64,000 nucleotides of DNA from Steinernema hermaphroditum (lineage: Eukaryota > Nematoda > Chromadorea > Rhabditida > Steinernematidae), in NCBI GenBank assembly GCA_030435675.1, contig CM059622.1, positions 13,640,001 to 13,704,000 of the forward strand, in the 5' to 3' direction. Each line of letters begins with the position of its first letter. The first letter of the stretch is position 1. This document shows, one piece after another, positions 9,733 to 21,580 of the stretch. The notes beneath the pieces were generated by a model. That model worked only from the letters and a program-made list of their open reading frames with translations. It ran no database searches and was not told the DNA's origin. Position numbers and translations under genes: made by a program.

Positions 9733-9771
9733 AGGATTCTAAAGTCACGCTGATTATGCGGAGTGGTACTA

Positions 9772-11070
9772 CAGGGTTATCGGAAAGTTCTGGAACGTGA
9801 AAAACACAATTTTTCTCAAACAAAACCATTTTAACTCCAAAAATGAACAATACTACGTTATTCAGCACGCTTAATTACACACAAAACGTGAATTTCATTC
9901 AAAATGGCCTCCTCTAGCGTCGATAGAAGGCCTTCACTCGCTTCTTGAAATTTTCGACGATCGCCGCGGGCGTTTCCACGCTGATTTCTTCCCGAGCGGC
10001 CCGGAGATCGCGCTTCAGGTCGTCCACGGTGGCGTGTCTTCTTCGGCAGGCCTTTTCCTCCAAAATGGACCAAATCGCGTAGTCCATCGGGTTTAAATCC
10101 GGCGAGTTTGAGGGCCAAGCTGACTTTACCCAAAACCACGGGATTTGGTCTTCCAAGAAGCTCATCGTTGATTTGGATCCATGGGCCGGTGCCCAGTCAT
10201 GCTGAAATACCCGTCCATGGTCCTATAAGTGTTTTTCGGTCCAGGGAATCAGAAGCTTCACCAAGATCTCTTATTGCTACACCTGAGAGTCCATTTCCGC
10301 ACCTTTTTCAACGAAAACCGGGAAAATTTTTCTAGTTGCGCAGATTTCGCCCCAAACCATCACAGAATTGGGGAAATGGCTTGTTTTAACGTGCTTCGTA
10401 CGCGAGGAGCCTTTCTGCAGCAGGTAACAGTGATTCTGGGAGTTGTGGACCGCTTAGATGGTAAAAATCTTCTCATCGGATAAGACCACATTGGCGAATC
10501 CGGACCCGCGGCTCTCAGCTCTCAGCTTCTTGCACTTCTGAAGCCGTTCGGCCTTTTTCGCATCGGTTAGCAGGTGTCCGCGGCTTATTTTGTAGCTCTT
10601 GAAATGCAGATCCTCGGTGACAAGCTTGTGCATCGATGCGTAGCCGATTTTGTACGTCTTGGCCAGCTTCGTGATGGATCGGTCGGGATTGCGCTTGATC
10701 ATCTTCCGAACGGCCTCTCGGACTTGTGGAGTTCTTGCAGCCCTTTCTCTTCCGCTTCGGGGACGGTCCTTGACGTCGCCAGTTTCCCAGAATCGGTCCA
10801 GCACGCGTTTGACGGCATCTCGGCGAAGTTTGAGGGTCTTGCAAATCTCGGGATTCGACCTTCCGCCGCAATGGAGCTCAACGATCGCGGAACGCACACT
10901 TTCGGAGACCATTTTTACCCTGAATAACAGCAAATACAGCATAATTGACAGCGAATATAGGTTAAAAAGGGTCGCGCAACACGAATATAACGAGCAATAC
11001 GCGCAAAAACTCCGAAAAATTGTGAAAATTAGCATTGCAAAAAATGTTCCAGAACTTTCCGATAACCCTG
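9772..11070 (-). mobile_element. mariner-like element with perfect 25-bp terminal repeats
   Basis: Left end 9772-9796 and right end 11046-11070 are exact inverted repeats of 25 bp beginning CAGGGTTATCGGAAAG, flanked by TA at 9770-9771 and 11071-11072. Total length is 1,299 bp, usual for mariner. The transposase lies on the minus strand but is frameshifted. The spacing between the second and third catalytic Asp is 37 residues (DD37D, maT-like). Confidence 0.85.
9914..10912 (-). pseudogene. mariner transposase (frameshifted)
   Basis: ATG at 10912 opens MVSESVRSAIVELHCGGRS, a helix-turn-helix DNA-binding region, followed by RPRSGR and SYKISRGHLL, up to VVLSDEKIFTI with the first catalytic Asp. 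The frame then breaks at about 10454. The middle is recoverable in other frames (MVWGEICA, and QHDWAPAHG with the second Asp). The last 83 residues (10165-9914) contain WPSNSPDLNPMDYAIW, with the third Asp in PMDY. With at least two frame breaks it cannot encode an active enzyme. It is related to the fragments at 4955-5753 and 14496-14996. Confidence 0.8.
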
Positions 11071-11072
11071 TA

Positions 11073-14000
11073 GACGGATGGTGGAGAGCGATGCCACGAA
11101 ACTCTCATTGAATTGGTGTAATGTGCAGCTTGCAGAACGAAGAGGCTGCCTACACTAGAGTAGTATTCATTATGCTGTGCATTTTCATTGGCGCATCAAA
11201 CCGTCACATTTTTGTGTTCTTCTGTGGACTTCAATGTTCTTTTTCGCACATAACCTCTGATTCGCTTGTTCAATTGATGCTACTAATTTCTAAGAAGTGC
11301 GTTGACGCAGAAGCCCTTGAAGCCTTTCTCATGTACACTACCTACGGATTCCGTCTTGCAGAAGCTGTTTTCGAAATGAGATCTGCGACAACATACATCT
11401 ACGTACGCAGTTCAAAACAAGCAGCTGAAATAAAATATTTTTCAACAATTCAACATAAACAAGACGCAAATGTTATGCAAAGGTCTTCGTCAGAACCTAT
11501 AGTCGGTTTTCGAGGGAGTACACTACCATAAGCCAAGTCAGAAAATCGTGTTTCCATAGGTGCCCATCACATGCATCCGGTCATTCGCGACTTCGGTGCC
11601 CGTGCACACTGATTGGATGCTTCTTTGACTCTCGCGACACTGTACCTCCGGAGAAAGAAGCTACTACGGCGTGATCTTTGCTTTTCACATTATAAAGTAC
11701 GTACACTTCAGAAGAAAGGAAATACAGATGTTCGGTTCGCCAGAGCACTTAAAATCGCGTACAAGATGACTAGACTGTTCTGTAATAATTGCATCTGGCT
11801 ATACCACCATATTCCACGTGTACTGCTGCATTTTCTTCTCTCTCTCTCTCAGTGTTGCGTGATGATAAGTTCGTAACTACTCTGCTTTTTCAGTTTGTTA
11901 GTTAAGCCTCAGTCGTTGTGAGTCTTTATGTGTGCATGGCAGCCGTATATGATGGCTATCAGATACGACCCTGCATTGTTCTACCCTCCATTCGGCAGCT
12001 AAGACTTAGTCGTGTCTGATGTTAGTAGTGGTCGCCGTCTAGGACATAATCTAATCACTTGGAGGCCCATTCAAGATCACGGTTCCCCGTTGTTCACATA
12101 ATAGCTTGCCGGACATGAAAATGGTACCTTAGAATCAGACATAATCATAGTTCAAGGAGAGACTTAAGTGTGGGTAAGAATGTGCTAAGCCGTTTAGTCG
12201 CATCAGTAAGCACCGCGAAATTAAAAGGTGTTTACGAAGTGTCCCGTACTCAATGTTCCAAACTAAAGCCAAACCCATGTCATAGTTCCCTCGCTTCGTG
12301 ATTTTACGGATTAAATAACCACGTGACAGTGTTACTTGTCACTAACCATAGAAGCAATAGATCGGGGCCAGAACTACTACATTGAGCACGTGAGAAAATG
12401 TGTGTTTTCCATGACTGTTTTCTAATTGAGTCAAAAGGGAAAATATTGAACTGTGCACACTTAAGGTCAGTGAACTGCGATCATGCACAACACGCAAAAA
12501 CTTACTTTGCTCACAACCTTTAAGGTCGCCCTTCCCACATCACTTTCACTAAAAATATCAGAGATTCGAGGAAAACCACACCCGCCACAAACCAGCATCA
12601 ATGTTTTAGTGATCATATTTTGTATGTGTTACATTTTCTATGAAGACCATTGTATTTGACCGCTAAATTTTATAGATCTTATGGATGCGAAATGTAGTTC
12701 AATCCGGCGATCATGAAAGGATCTCGCCGAAGTCCTCAGCTTACACCTCCGTTTCAGATGTACACAAACACTACACGAACTAATCGAAAAATCCATTTTT
12801 GTTCATGTTAAGTACATAATCGTTCTTGAAACATTTTTTGAAAAAACAGCGCAATGTGGAACGAAAAGACTGGATGTAGCGACGGCCTTCTGAATGGCCA
12901 AAATACGTACAATTCGGTCATGCGGGGGAGCACAGGTGAATCCTGATTTATATGGTCTATTTCATATGGTCAAGTCTCGCTGTGCATTAATAAGGATGAG
13001 CCTAACGCAAGCCTGGATGTTAGGCCCATTCCAGAAAAAATGAATACGGGGCTCTCTTCACTCGCCGTCAGCCTAAATTCGCAAAAGAGACGAATAGTCG
13101 TCTGTTTTCAACTGTATTTTCCCGACACAGTCATGCGATAGCGTACGGTAAGAATAGTGTTTGTGTGCAAGGTATTTGAATCTTTGAACTAAAGATGAGA
13201 ACTGAGGACTTCGGTGAGGGCTTTTTGAGAATCGCCGAATTAAACTGCATTTCACATTCTCGTTGATCCACCACCTCTAATCAGAGCACTATCATTTTTT
13301 GTTAAACCATATGAGCTCGATGTTATGTACTACTGCAGCAGGCTGACAATACATCAGAGAAATCCGATATTTATTGAGGTCTAGATCAAATTTTGACGCT
13401 CTCTTGAATGATAGCGTGTTCCGATCACACCATCAACAAGTTGCGATGAATTAACGAGTGCTGCACTCATTTACAAGAACCTTACTCGCGTCATTCTACC
13501 CACTATTATCGAATGAGTTGTTGTCATAATCTTCGATTTCCAATGTAAACATATTGTTCTCCTAACTCTAGTGGATGACCGGATTTCCATTCCGCTGAAG
13601 TCGCTTTTGCTAACAATCACCTATCATCCGAAAACTCTGTTTGAGGTGTGTGGGCATACCCAGATTGAATCCCAATCAAAATACGACTACATTTGAAGGA
13701 AGGTGTAGCCAATGTCACTACAACCTACTGGATATAAGAGATTCGCATAACTGAATTCGCAGCTGATAGACCCCCTCATGGAGTGTTTATGAAATACTGT
13801 AGTCTATCTTGTTATGTGTTTAGCGTCTTAGGAAGATTTGCCTAACATTGTTCCTTGCTACAGCCAAATTTCATGGCGGTTTCACTCGAGGGCATGTACT
13901 TATCCGGTCGGCAGAAATCGGGCGCCACTCGTTATTAGGTTAGGACTAGAGTCTAATGACGAACAAAGTTACCGAAGTCTCTGCACGATTCAAAATGCAG

Positions 14001-14495
14001 AACACTCAGGGTTGAAAAAAACAAGTCTTAACCTCCGATTTTTATTTCCCTGTTCAAGTTCCGACAGCCTCTATCATCACATACCACTGCCGACCTGATA
14101 AACAGTGCATGCAGCGTGCTACCATCTATGGCCTACCGGTTCAAACAGCCTTCCTTCGTTATCATAAAGATTCGATTTCGGTTTAAATGTTGTTTGAGTG
14201 TAAATGCACCATAACGAGCTCCAGAGATCGGACTCCATTTGCAGTGATTTGTGTGCCCCCTTTGAGAGTAAGCATTGAAAACTGAATGTAATTGGAACTC
14301 CACCCTTTAATCTTTGACTACAATAAGAAGGTCGAAAACAAGATCTGTGCCCAGTATCATACATCATACGCTAAAATTTCAATCAAATCTCAAAAGAAGC
14401 ATGTTGGTCAGTCCACAAATCGTTGTGATTTTCTCAACAAATGGCATTTTAGGTAACTTTTGTGAGGATATTTTGTCTGTAGTAGATGACATTTA
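11073..14495. other. Gene-poor stretch
   Basis: About 3.4 kb with only short, low-complexity or unrelated ORFs on both strands. No coding exon with credible splice sites, RNA gene or repeat structure was recognised. Confidence 0.45.
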
Positions 14496-14996
14496 CAGGG
14501 TGTCAACTAAATACTGTCACGCATTCGGATTTTTAATTTTTTTCCAATTTTAATTCTTTCTCACTCACTTATGTCGCACTATTCGCATTCTCCATGCCTT
14601 TTTATCCTAGAATTGCTGTTATTCGCTGGTATTAATTCTGTATTCGTCAGCTAAAATGGTATCCGAAGAAGATCGCTCTGCCATCGTCGCCAACCACAAG
14701 CGGGGGATGCCAATTCCTGTGATTGCGAAGTCCCTCAAATTCCACCGCAAACAAGTGCATCGCGTCGTCCAGCGTTTCGAGGAGACAGGTGGGATCAAGG
14801 ACCGGCCATCCTGAAGAATTTCAGAAAGCGTTTGGACGCCTGTATTGCCGCCCGAGGAAGCCTTTTCGAATGAGATTGATTTTATGTTGTAGAGAATTTC
14901 ATGAGCTTTCGAGTGATATATAAAATGTTTCGTTTTGTTCGTCCTGTGAAAAGTTATAGCTGTTTTTGCGCGTGACAGTATTTAATTGACACCCTG
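14496..14996 (+). mobile_element. 501-bp deletion derivative of a Tc1/mariner element
   Basis: Inverted repeats of 27 bp with one mismatch (14496-14522 and 14970-14996, beginning CAGGGTGTCAACTAAAT) are flanked by TA dinucleotides (14494-14495, 14997-14998). Inside, ATG at 14656 opens 52 codons of transposase N-terminus (MVSEEDRSAIVANHKRG.. to GIKDRPS, stop 14812-14814). In another frame, codons from 14811 to 14873 read like a transposase C-terminus (FRKRLDACIAARGSLFE). The central catalytic region is missing, so this is an internal deletion product that would depend on an autonomous relative. Confidence 0.8.
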
Positions 14997-14998
14997 TA

Positions 14999-16334
14999 CT
15001 ATCAACTTGATCATATGAAATTGCCTTAGCTGGGAACATCGCCCTTTACTCCACGCTTAAAGCCTTTCCTGTCATATTCAATAACTCATCGACTATCGCC
15101 CCACTTACTCCCTGCTCTTTAGACATCACTTCTTCTTCCCGAAAGCCGCATTTCCAAGTGGTCTGTCCAAACCAAATAAGCACCTGGTTCGCCCTCAGAC
15201 GTCCTTCCCTGTTATTTGTGTTTTAATCCCTTCTCAGTACATGTTGTTCTGATATCATCCAGAAGAGCCAATTAGCGCAACCCAGCATTTCCTTGAACTT
15301 AGACATCGCTGATCGTTCTTAGGACACTGCGATTTCTGATTGTTCATAAGTCTGGCGTTCTGCTGGACAAGTGCATCGCAGGTGGTAAAGGAAATGGTGC
15401 AGAGTTTTCGTCTTCAGGCCTTCCCGGTCATGTGCGGAAGGTTCTAAAATTTCTTCGGGCTTAAGTTAGGAAGTGTGGTCATAAGATAGTCAAGATAGCC
15501 AGATGGATCAGGCACCAATGGATCAGATGGGGTGGCTAACCGGTTGAACGGCTGATACGGATGTAACTTTTGCCGAACCTGCCGCATTTGGCCTAGAGCA
15601 GGTTCAGTAAAAGACGGAAACCACGTACCATTGATTCATCACGATGACGAATGGGTCAGTGCTATGTTGCTAATCATCGATAAAAAAATACCAATACCAC
15701 GAAATCGGATTGGTTTATCGGACCTCACGTAAATAGGCTCGTGCCAGCCAGTGCCAGTAAGTGCTCCCAGCGGGCTCCCTGTTGCCCCAACACTAAACTG
15801 TCCAGCTCCGATTTTATTATATCGAATGTTCGCTATTTCGCAAAGAATAATAGTCCTCTGTATCTTCATACTGTGTCATATGCGACACTTCGTCCTTCAC
15901 ATTCCAGACAACATTATGTACGGTCACATGCCTAATCCACCTGGTGGCTAAGAATGTTTTTGTTTTCGTGGAAGTCCTGCGTCCCAAGAGGTTAGTCACT
16001 GTTTTGTCGTTGTTAGGTTGTGTCTGCTATGCTCGAACTCGGTGTGTCACTTGTCCTGCCGTTTTCTGGATGTACGAAAACATGATCTTTAGGGAGATAG
16101 ATGTACGATCAATGTGTTTTGCATTCATCGTTAGTACATGGAACATTTCGGAATCAAGTCGTTTTTTTTAATTCTTTACGTTTTCGTTACGGTAGCACTT
16201 TTAATCAAAGTTCTCATAGCAGACATCACTGTTTTATTGAATTTTCTATGAATGCAACGTTATTTTTCACATAAAAACGCGTTCTCTTACATATTATTGC
16301 GTTATAGGCCTATCGCATCGAAAGAAGACTCGAT
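14999..16334. other. Gene-poor stretch
   Basis: No convincing exon, repeat or RNA gene up to the tRNA at 16335. Confidence 0.4.
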
Positions 16335-16418
16335 GTCGTTCTGGCCGAGTGGTCTAAGGCGCTGCGTTCAGGTCGCAGTCCTCTTCGGAGGGCGCAGGTT
16401 CGAATCCTGCGGACGACA
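16335..16418 (+). tRNA. tRNA-Leu, anticodon CAG
   Basis: An 84-nt sequence folds as a class II tRNA. The acceptor stem GTCGTTC pairs with GGACGAC (one G-U), with discriminator A. The D-loop is GCCGAGTGGTCTAAGGC. The anticodon arm CTGCG-TTCAGGT-CGCAG has anticodon CAG. A long variable arm (TCCTCTTCGGAGGG) is followed by the T-arm GCAGGTTCGAATCCTGC. The long variable arm and CAG anticodon identify leucine. No intron. Confidence 0.95.
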
Positions 16419-17038
16419 AACGTTTTTCTTTCGAGTTGCTTTCTTTCTTCACATTTTTATCTTAGTCTTTCAAGTTCAATTTACATTAACTCCAGTTGCT
16501 TGGAGCCACTGGCTTAGCTTACATAATATGGAGGATTCCTCTAAGCCAGACGACACCATTTCATGGGAAACTTTCCATAAAATTCAAGAAAATAACGATA
16601 AAATGTAGGGATACCTTCTCCAATCAAGACGTTCATTATCATATTGGCACGTTAGTACATCGATAATTCATCTCATTTCCGCTTTCCTCAAGTTCCCATA
16701 GTGCATGTTCACTGTTTTCCTCAATTCTCAAGGACTACACTCACCATATTGAAGCGAACCTTTCGCCGCTTTCAAGTTCACTCCTACTTGATCTTTCCAT
16801 CAAGCTATATAAAGTCCATCATTCCTTCACTTAAGCTACCGTACCTGGCAATCCTCATGGTTGCGTCACAGACAGCACTTAATGATAACCGCGAAACCAT
16901 CCTATTTACCCACCTCCCGTAGTCTGTGCTTCAAATGAGTAATTACTTCGCCACTTGGTCAATGCCGCGCCCATCGTCCTCGGGGAATCCATAGCGCCAC
17001 ATATAAATCTCGTGGCTTCTACTTTCAGTCTCGTAGAC

Positions 17039-19389
17039 ATGGCAGTCTCGTCTCTGTCGATAACTCTCAGCCTCATTCTCGGAGTGATCTGCGTGAGCTC
17101 TCTCCTCTTGAATTTTACCGTAATCGGCACAATTCTCCTCGGTGGATTCGCCAGCAAGAAGAAGGGCCACATCATCTACGTTCTGGCCCTAACCACTTTA
17201 ATTGGAGACGTGTTCCAAGTCACCCTAACGCTCTGCTACTTGGTTCCATCGGCCTTTGCACAGGTAAATCAATTCTTTAGGATCAATTTTGACAGGATCT
17301 TTGCAGGACTTCCTGATCAACAAAGAGGTCGTGAAGTTTTTGTCCTTCCTCTTTCTCACCCAATGGTATCAGGCGATGATCACGCAGATCTTAACAACTG
17401 CAAGCAGGTAGGCAACCTTTTAATTATTAACTAATAATCAGAGCTTCCTGGGAACATGCAGTACGCAAAAAGGAAGTGCACTCTGAGGGGCAATAAATAA
17501 ATTAGCAAATGTACGCGGGATCAAAGGTGCATAATCCTCAATGTGCATATAGAAAGGAGGGAATTCTCGGGCCGTCAGTCACATCAGATTTTTTCATCGA
17601 AGACATAAAAAGAGTCATTTCAAAAGTAGCTCGAAACTTTCGGGTACCCGACCCAAAACCTGAAAGACCTCAAACGGCTGTGAGATTCTTCATATTCTTA
17701 TGCAATCTCTTTTGCCAGTAAGTAAATGGGACCGGAAAATATCCGCCTGGGTTTGGCGGATCTAACGATGGTGCAATCGGAGGGACTTCCTACTTTTCTG
17801 TCTCCAATATCTCAAAACGTCTGCACTATCATTCAAGTTCATTGTAGGGACATCGAAACGGTTATGGTAAACGTTTAATTCTTCAACGATCGAATTGCAC
17901 TCATACGAGCCTAGCGGCTGCCAGGCAGCGTACAGGTCGATTATGAAGTTTTCTTGTGAAGAATGGGCTTTCTCCTGGCTGTCTTGTTGATTGTCCTTGG
18001 GTTGGTTCCGATACCCGAATCCGACAACTCTGCTACAGAGTATGCCACAGAAACTAATTTCCGAGAAAGCTTATTTTGGCATGTTCTGTACACTAGTGTG
18101 CTGATATCCCATCAGAACGTGTTCCCCTGAGACAACCAAACGCGCATATTTTCACCGTTAGATCAGCAACTATGTCGTCATTGAGTAGGTCGTGATTCAT
18201 ACAACCTTCTAGAACATCCTCATGATCACGATCATCTCATAAGTTTATACCGCTAAATTGATTTCAATATGTGGACAATCAAACGAAAACAAACAAGCAT
18301 GTCAAGACAAAGAGCTGAACTTCACAAGATGAATCATGATCTTCCTTACAGGAACGTAAGGAAGATCAAAACAAACATGCACTTTTACGAAGTAAACGTC
18401 ACTAACATAAGAACTTCGAACATTTACAAACCCAATAACATGATGATGATTAATAGGCATACAGAAATATGAGTTCACTTGGTCTACGTTCCCAGAGAAC
18501 AGCGCACTTGGAGGGCAAGGATAACAATCAGCCCAGAGATCTGTCATCTCTAATCATTATTTTACCAATTTGGCCTTCCCACGATCACTGTGTTCCGTAT
18601 TCCAGATTGATCACATTAGTCTTCCCACACCTCAACTACCTTTTCACCCGAAAGAAGACGATCATCTACTGCGTGTCCGTCGTCCCCGTGTCCCTTCTTC
18701 TCAGCGTCATCTCCAACTACATTGTTCCTTGCTGCACGTATGGTCTCCTTCTTACGATACTATGCTCACTACCACATTACAGACCTTACATTTTCTACGG
18801 CACCTATTCGTACGCCTACCTCGACCTCACCGAGAACGCGTTCAACTACAGCGAGAAGTACATCGACCTTGAACTCAACGGTTTCACGTCGGCCTTTTCT
18901 ATCGTCTCCTACATGATTGTAAGACTGCAAACGTGCTGCAGAAGTAGGGTATTCCGTTTAGATTTTCATCCAAATCCATCGAAACAACAAACAGGTTTCG
19001 AAGAATCTGTCTTCGGGTAATCAAGTTATGAGAAGCCGTCGTGAGATCGCCTACACAGTTCAGTTCGCCCTCCTCTCTTGCTTCACTCTATGTAAGTCGA
19101 AAGGGTTCCGATACAGCGTTATGCTGGTGCTTTTCCAGTCTCCTGGGTGACCTTCCACTACTTCCCCCTCGTCGTCCCCGAAGGAGTACTCGCCATCTTT
19201 TCCGCCACGGCCTACCTTCACATGTTCCACTGCACAGCAACGGCCATCTGCCTCTTCTTCATGAATCGCGAGATTGGACCCTTCGCAAGAAAGATCTGGA
19301 GAAAAGGACCTTTTACGCGGATCACCTCGGTCGCTTATCTCTCTGGGAATTACACATCTGGCCAGAATCCGAGCAGATCTTTGCCTTGA
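17039..19389 (+). CDS. Seven-transmembrane serpentine receptor (Srx-like)
   Basis: Five exons with closing phases: 17039-17263, 17307-17407, 18606-18918, 18995-19091, 19139-19389 (about 328 residues). The protein begins MAVSSLSITLSLILGVICVS (TM1). It continues through KKKGHIIYVLALTTLIGDV (TM2), a TM3 ending in ASRLITLVFPHLNYLFTRKK, two further hydrophobic segments around the exon-3/4 junction, FSWVTFHYFPLVVPEG, and a final helix before CLFFMNREIGPF. The NRLxAxxFP-like motif after TM3 and F-x-N-x-E after TM7 fit nematode chemoreceptors of the Srx/Srsx type; the subfamily call is tentative. Intron 2 is unusually long (about 1.2 kb). It probably acts in a sensory-neuron membrane, as known for the superfamily. 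Confidence 0.72.
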
Positions 19390-19943
19390 TGTTGGGGAAC
19401 ATAAACCGATTTATGTGATACGCATGTATAAATTAGAATCTCATCATCGAATTATTGATTTGTGGCATAGCTTTTCTCTCAATCATTCAGTAATTTTAAA
19501 ACCGTATTTTTTTCCATCAACTACAACTGAAGAACGAAATTGAACAGATAATAATTATAGGCCTAACCTACAGTATGAACAATGCTGCCCACATTGGAAC
19601 GCAACAGCGCCACCTCGTGATCCAAAATTCGGAATCAAAGGATTGGATATCTCAAATGCCTCCGTGCGAATATCTCCAGGACTATCGCCCCGTTAGTATA
19701 TCAATGGCCCTTCGAAAAATCCTTTTTCTAGAATTATGCTGCACGCCGAGACACTTCATCTTCTCCCAAGGGGAGAAAACAAGAGTGAATCACGAAGTCA
19801 CGGTCAAGCAGCCGGACCCTTTTCGCCGAGGACAAGAATATAAGCGATGCGCCTTTGACATAGTCGCATCTCTTGCGATGCCATCGAACACCTTGAGTCA
19901 GATATATATCAAACACATTCGGAGGCCGACAGGGACTGGAAGC

Positions 19944-20132
19944 ATGAATAGTGTGCCTACCGAATTTATGGAACGTGTTCTCCGCTACTTGGTAGATTGG
20001 AGAATTGACACAGTGAAGCTTCTCAGTGGGAACTTTGGTTATTTCGCCGAAAATGAACTCCAGAAAAGCTTCAACATCTCTATTCTGCTTGACGACACAA
20101 TACACTACGACCGCTTACCCCAATCGATGTAA
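19944..20132 (+). pseudogene. Truncated inverted copy of the F-box-like gene at 20160-21101
   Basis: Codes for 62 residues (MNSVPTEFMERVLRYLVDWR..) over 90% identical to the N-terminus of the gene on the opposite strand; similarity extends upstream to about 19700. It diverges after the LQKSFNI segment and stops. The two arms (about 19700-20095 and 21000-21385, inverse) flank the body of the parental gene, so this is a partial inverted duplication without the C-terminal 250 residues. Confidence 0.65.
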
Positions 20133-20159
20133 GAGCGTCGGATAGAGGCAATGTGCCCG

Positions 20160-21101
20160 TTATTCGAAGTACAGGCAATAGTTGTGGAAGTAGAGAGGGT
20201 CCACAATATGGTTCCACCAGTAGCGTAGGACGCAGAGATACATACGGTTTCTTGGACGAGTCGGATGTTCGCATTCGAAGAACAGGACGGTGTATCCATC
20301 AGCTTCTTCTGCACACCCGAACCAAAGATCGTCGACGTCCGTTCGCATCCTTTCCGGCATTGTCCGAATATCCTCCAGGTTCTCGTGTTCAGAATACTTG
20401 CACTGCGGGTTCTTGCCTGCCATAGCGGCTTGCCAGAAAGAGTCATCGAGCACGTTCCGAGAGCCGTTCTCTCGCAGCATTTGAAAGGCTAGGTAGAGCA
20501 TGGTCCTGCCGTGCAGACGTGCACTCTGCTCCAACCAGCGTTTTTGGACGAGGGATACCAATTCACGATCGGGAGCACTCACTGTGAATACAGCAGTTTC
20601 TGTTCCGAGAAGAGGTTCCAAGAAGTTGTGGACGCGGATAGCGCCTCTTTTGTTGTTGTTTACTTGGAACATCTTCATTATTGAAGGAGTAGCAGGCCCG
20701 GCTTTAAGTTCAGGAACATCCGCGGATGAGACAAAGTGTTTCTCGAAGAGAGATATCGCCTTCGGAGCAGCGTCTGCGTTGAATTCGAGCGATATGAATT
20801 CGTCTATATATATTCTGACTCTTCTGGCATCTTTCAAGTTCTTCTTCGCGTAGCATAGCTCATCCAGTGATTTTCTGTCGTTATCGCGGACACTTTCAAG
20901 ACTTCTTACTGTACTCCTGACGTAGGGTAAGCGTTCGTTGAATGTTCTTTCTGTAAACACGAAGCAGATGTCGAAGGTTTTCTGGAGATCATTTTCGGCG
21001 AAATAACCAAAGTTCCCACTGAGAAGCTTCACTGTGTTAATTCTCCAATCTGCCAAGTAGCGGAGAACGCGTTCCATAAAGTCGGCAGGCACGCTATTCA
21101 T
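20160..21101 (-). CDS. F-box-like nematode-specific protein
   Basis: A 313-residue single-exon ORF starting at ATG 21101; the frame is open further upstream but the first ATG matches the duplicated copy. The N-terminus MNSVPADFMERVLRYLADW has the length and hydrophobic pattern of an F-box-like helix. The rest is a mixed alpha/beta-looking sequence with no catalytic motif. The family is lineage-expanded in nematodes such as Steinernema (recollection, not a search). If it is an F-box protein it would act as an adaptor of an SCF ubiquitin ligase; this is inference. The neighbour at 21581-22492 has the same type of start. Confidence 0.55.
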   Translation of the reverse strand: MNSVPADFMERVLRYLADWRINTVKLLSGNFGYFAENDLQKTFDICFVFTERTFNERLPYVRSTVRSLESVRDNDRKSLDELCYAKKNLKDARRVRIYIDEFISLEFNADAAPKAISLFEKHFVSSADVPELKAGPATPSIMKMFQVNNNKRGAIRVHNFLEPLLGTETAVFTVSAPDRELVSLVQKRWLEQSARLHGRTMLYLAFQMLRENGSRNVLDDSFWQAAMAGKNPQCKYSEHENLEDIRTMPERMRTDVDDLWFGCAEEADGYTVLFFECEHPTRPRNRMYLCVLRYWWNHIVDPLYFHNYCLYFE

Positions 21102-21580
21102 GCTTCCTGTCCTTGCCGGCCTCCGAATGTGTTTGATATAGTATATCGGAATCAAGGTGCTCGATGGCATCGCAAAAATGCGACTATGTCAAAGGGGCAT
21201 CGCTTAAATTCTTGTCCTAGGTGAAGAAGATTCGATTGCTTGACCGCGGATTCGAGATCCTCTCTTGTTTTCTCGCTTTGGGAGAAGGTGAAGGTCTGGA
21301 GAAAAAGATTTTTTCGAGGGGCCAATGATATACAACGGGAAGTGAGTCCGGCGAAGAGGCTGATTTCCGTTGGTGCGTAACACACCGAATCTTTGAATTT
21401 CGAAACGGCGGCGCGGATGGTTGGACTAGGATGAAAAGATTCTTGGACAGGTGCATGGAACTACGGTAATCTTGTAATAGTATGGGTCATTATTGGGTCA
21501 CAAGGTGGCGCTGTTGTGGTGCTGAAGACAAAAAAATGCTGCAACTTTTGAGTAAATATTTTATTTGAACGTATATAATA

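Noticed and set aside
11121..11531. A 136-codon ORF in gene-poor DNA
   Set aside because: No family, signal peptide, splice context or paralogue; its length is compatible with chance.
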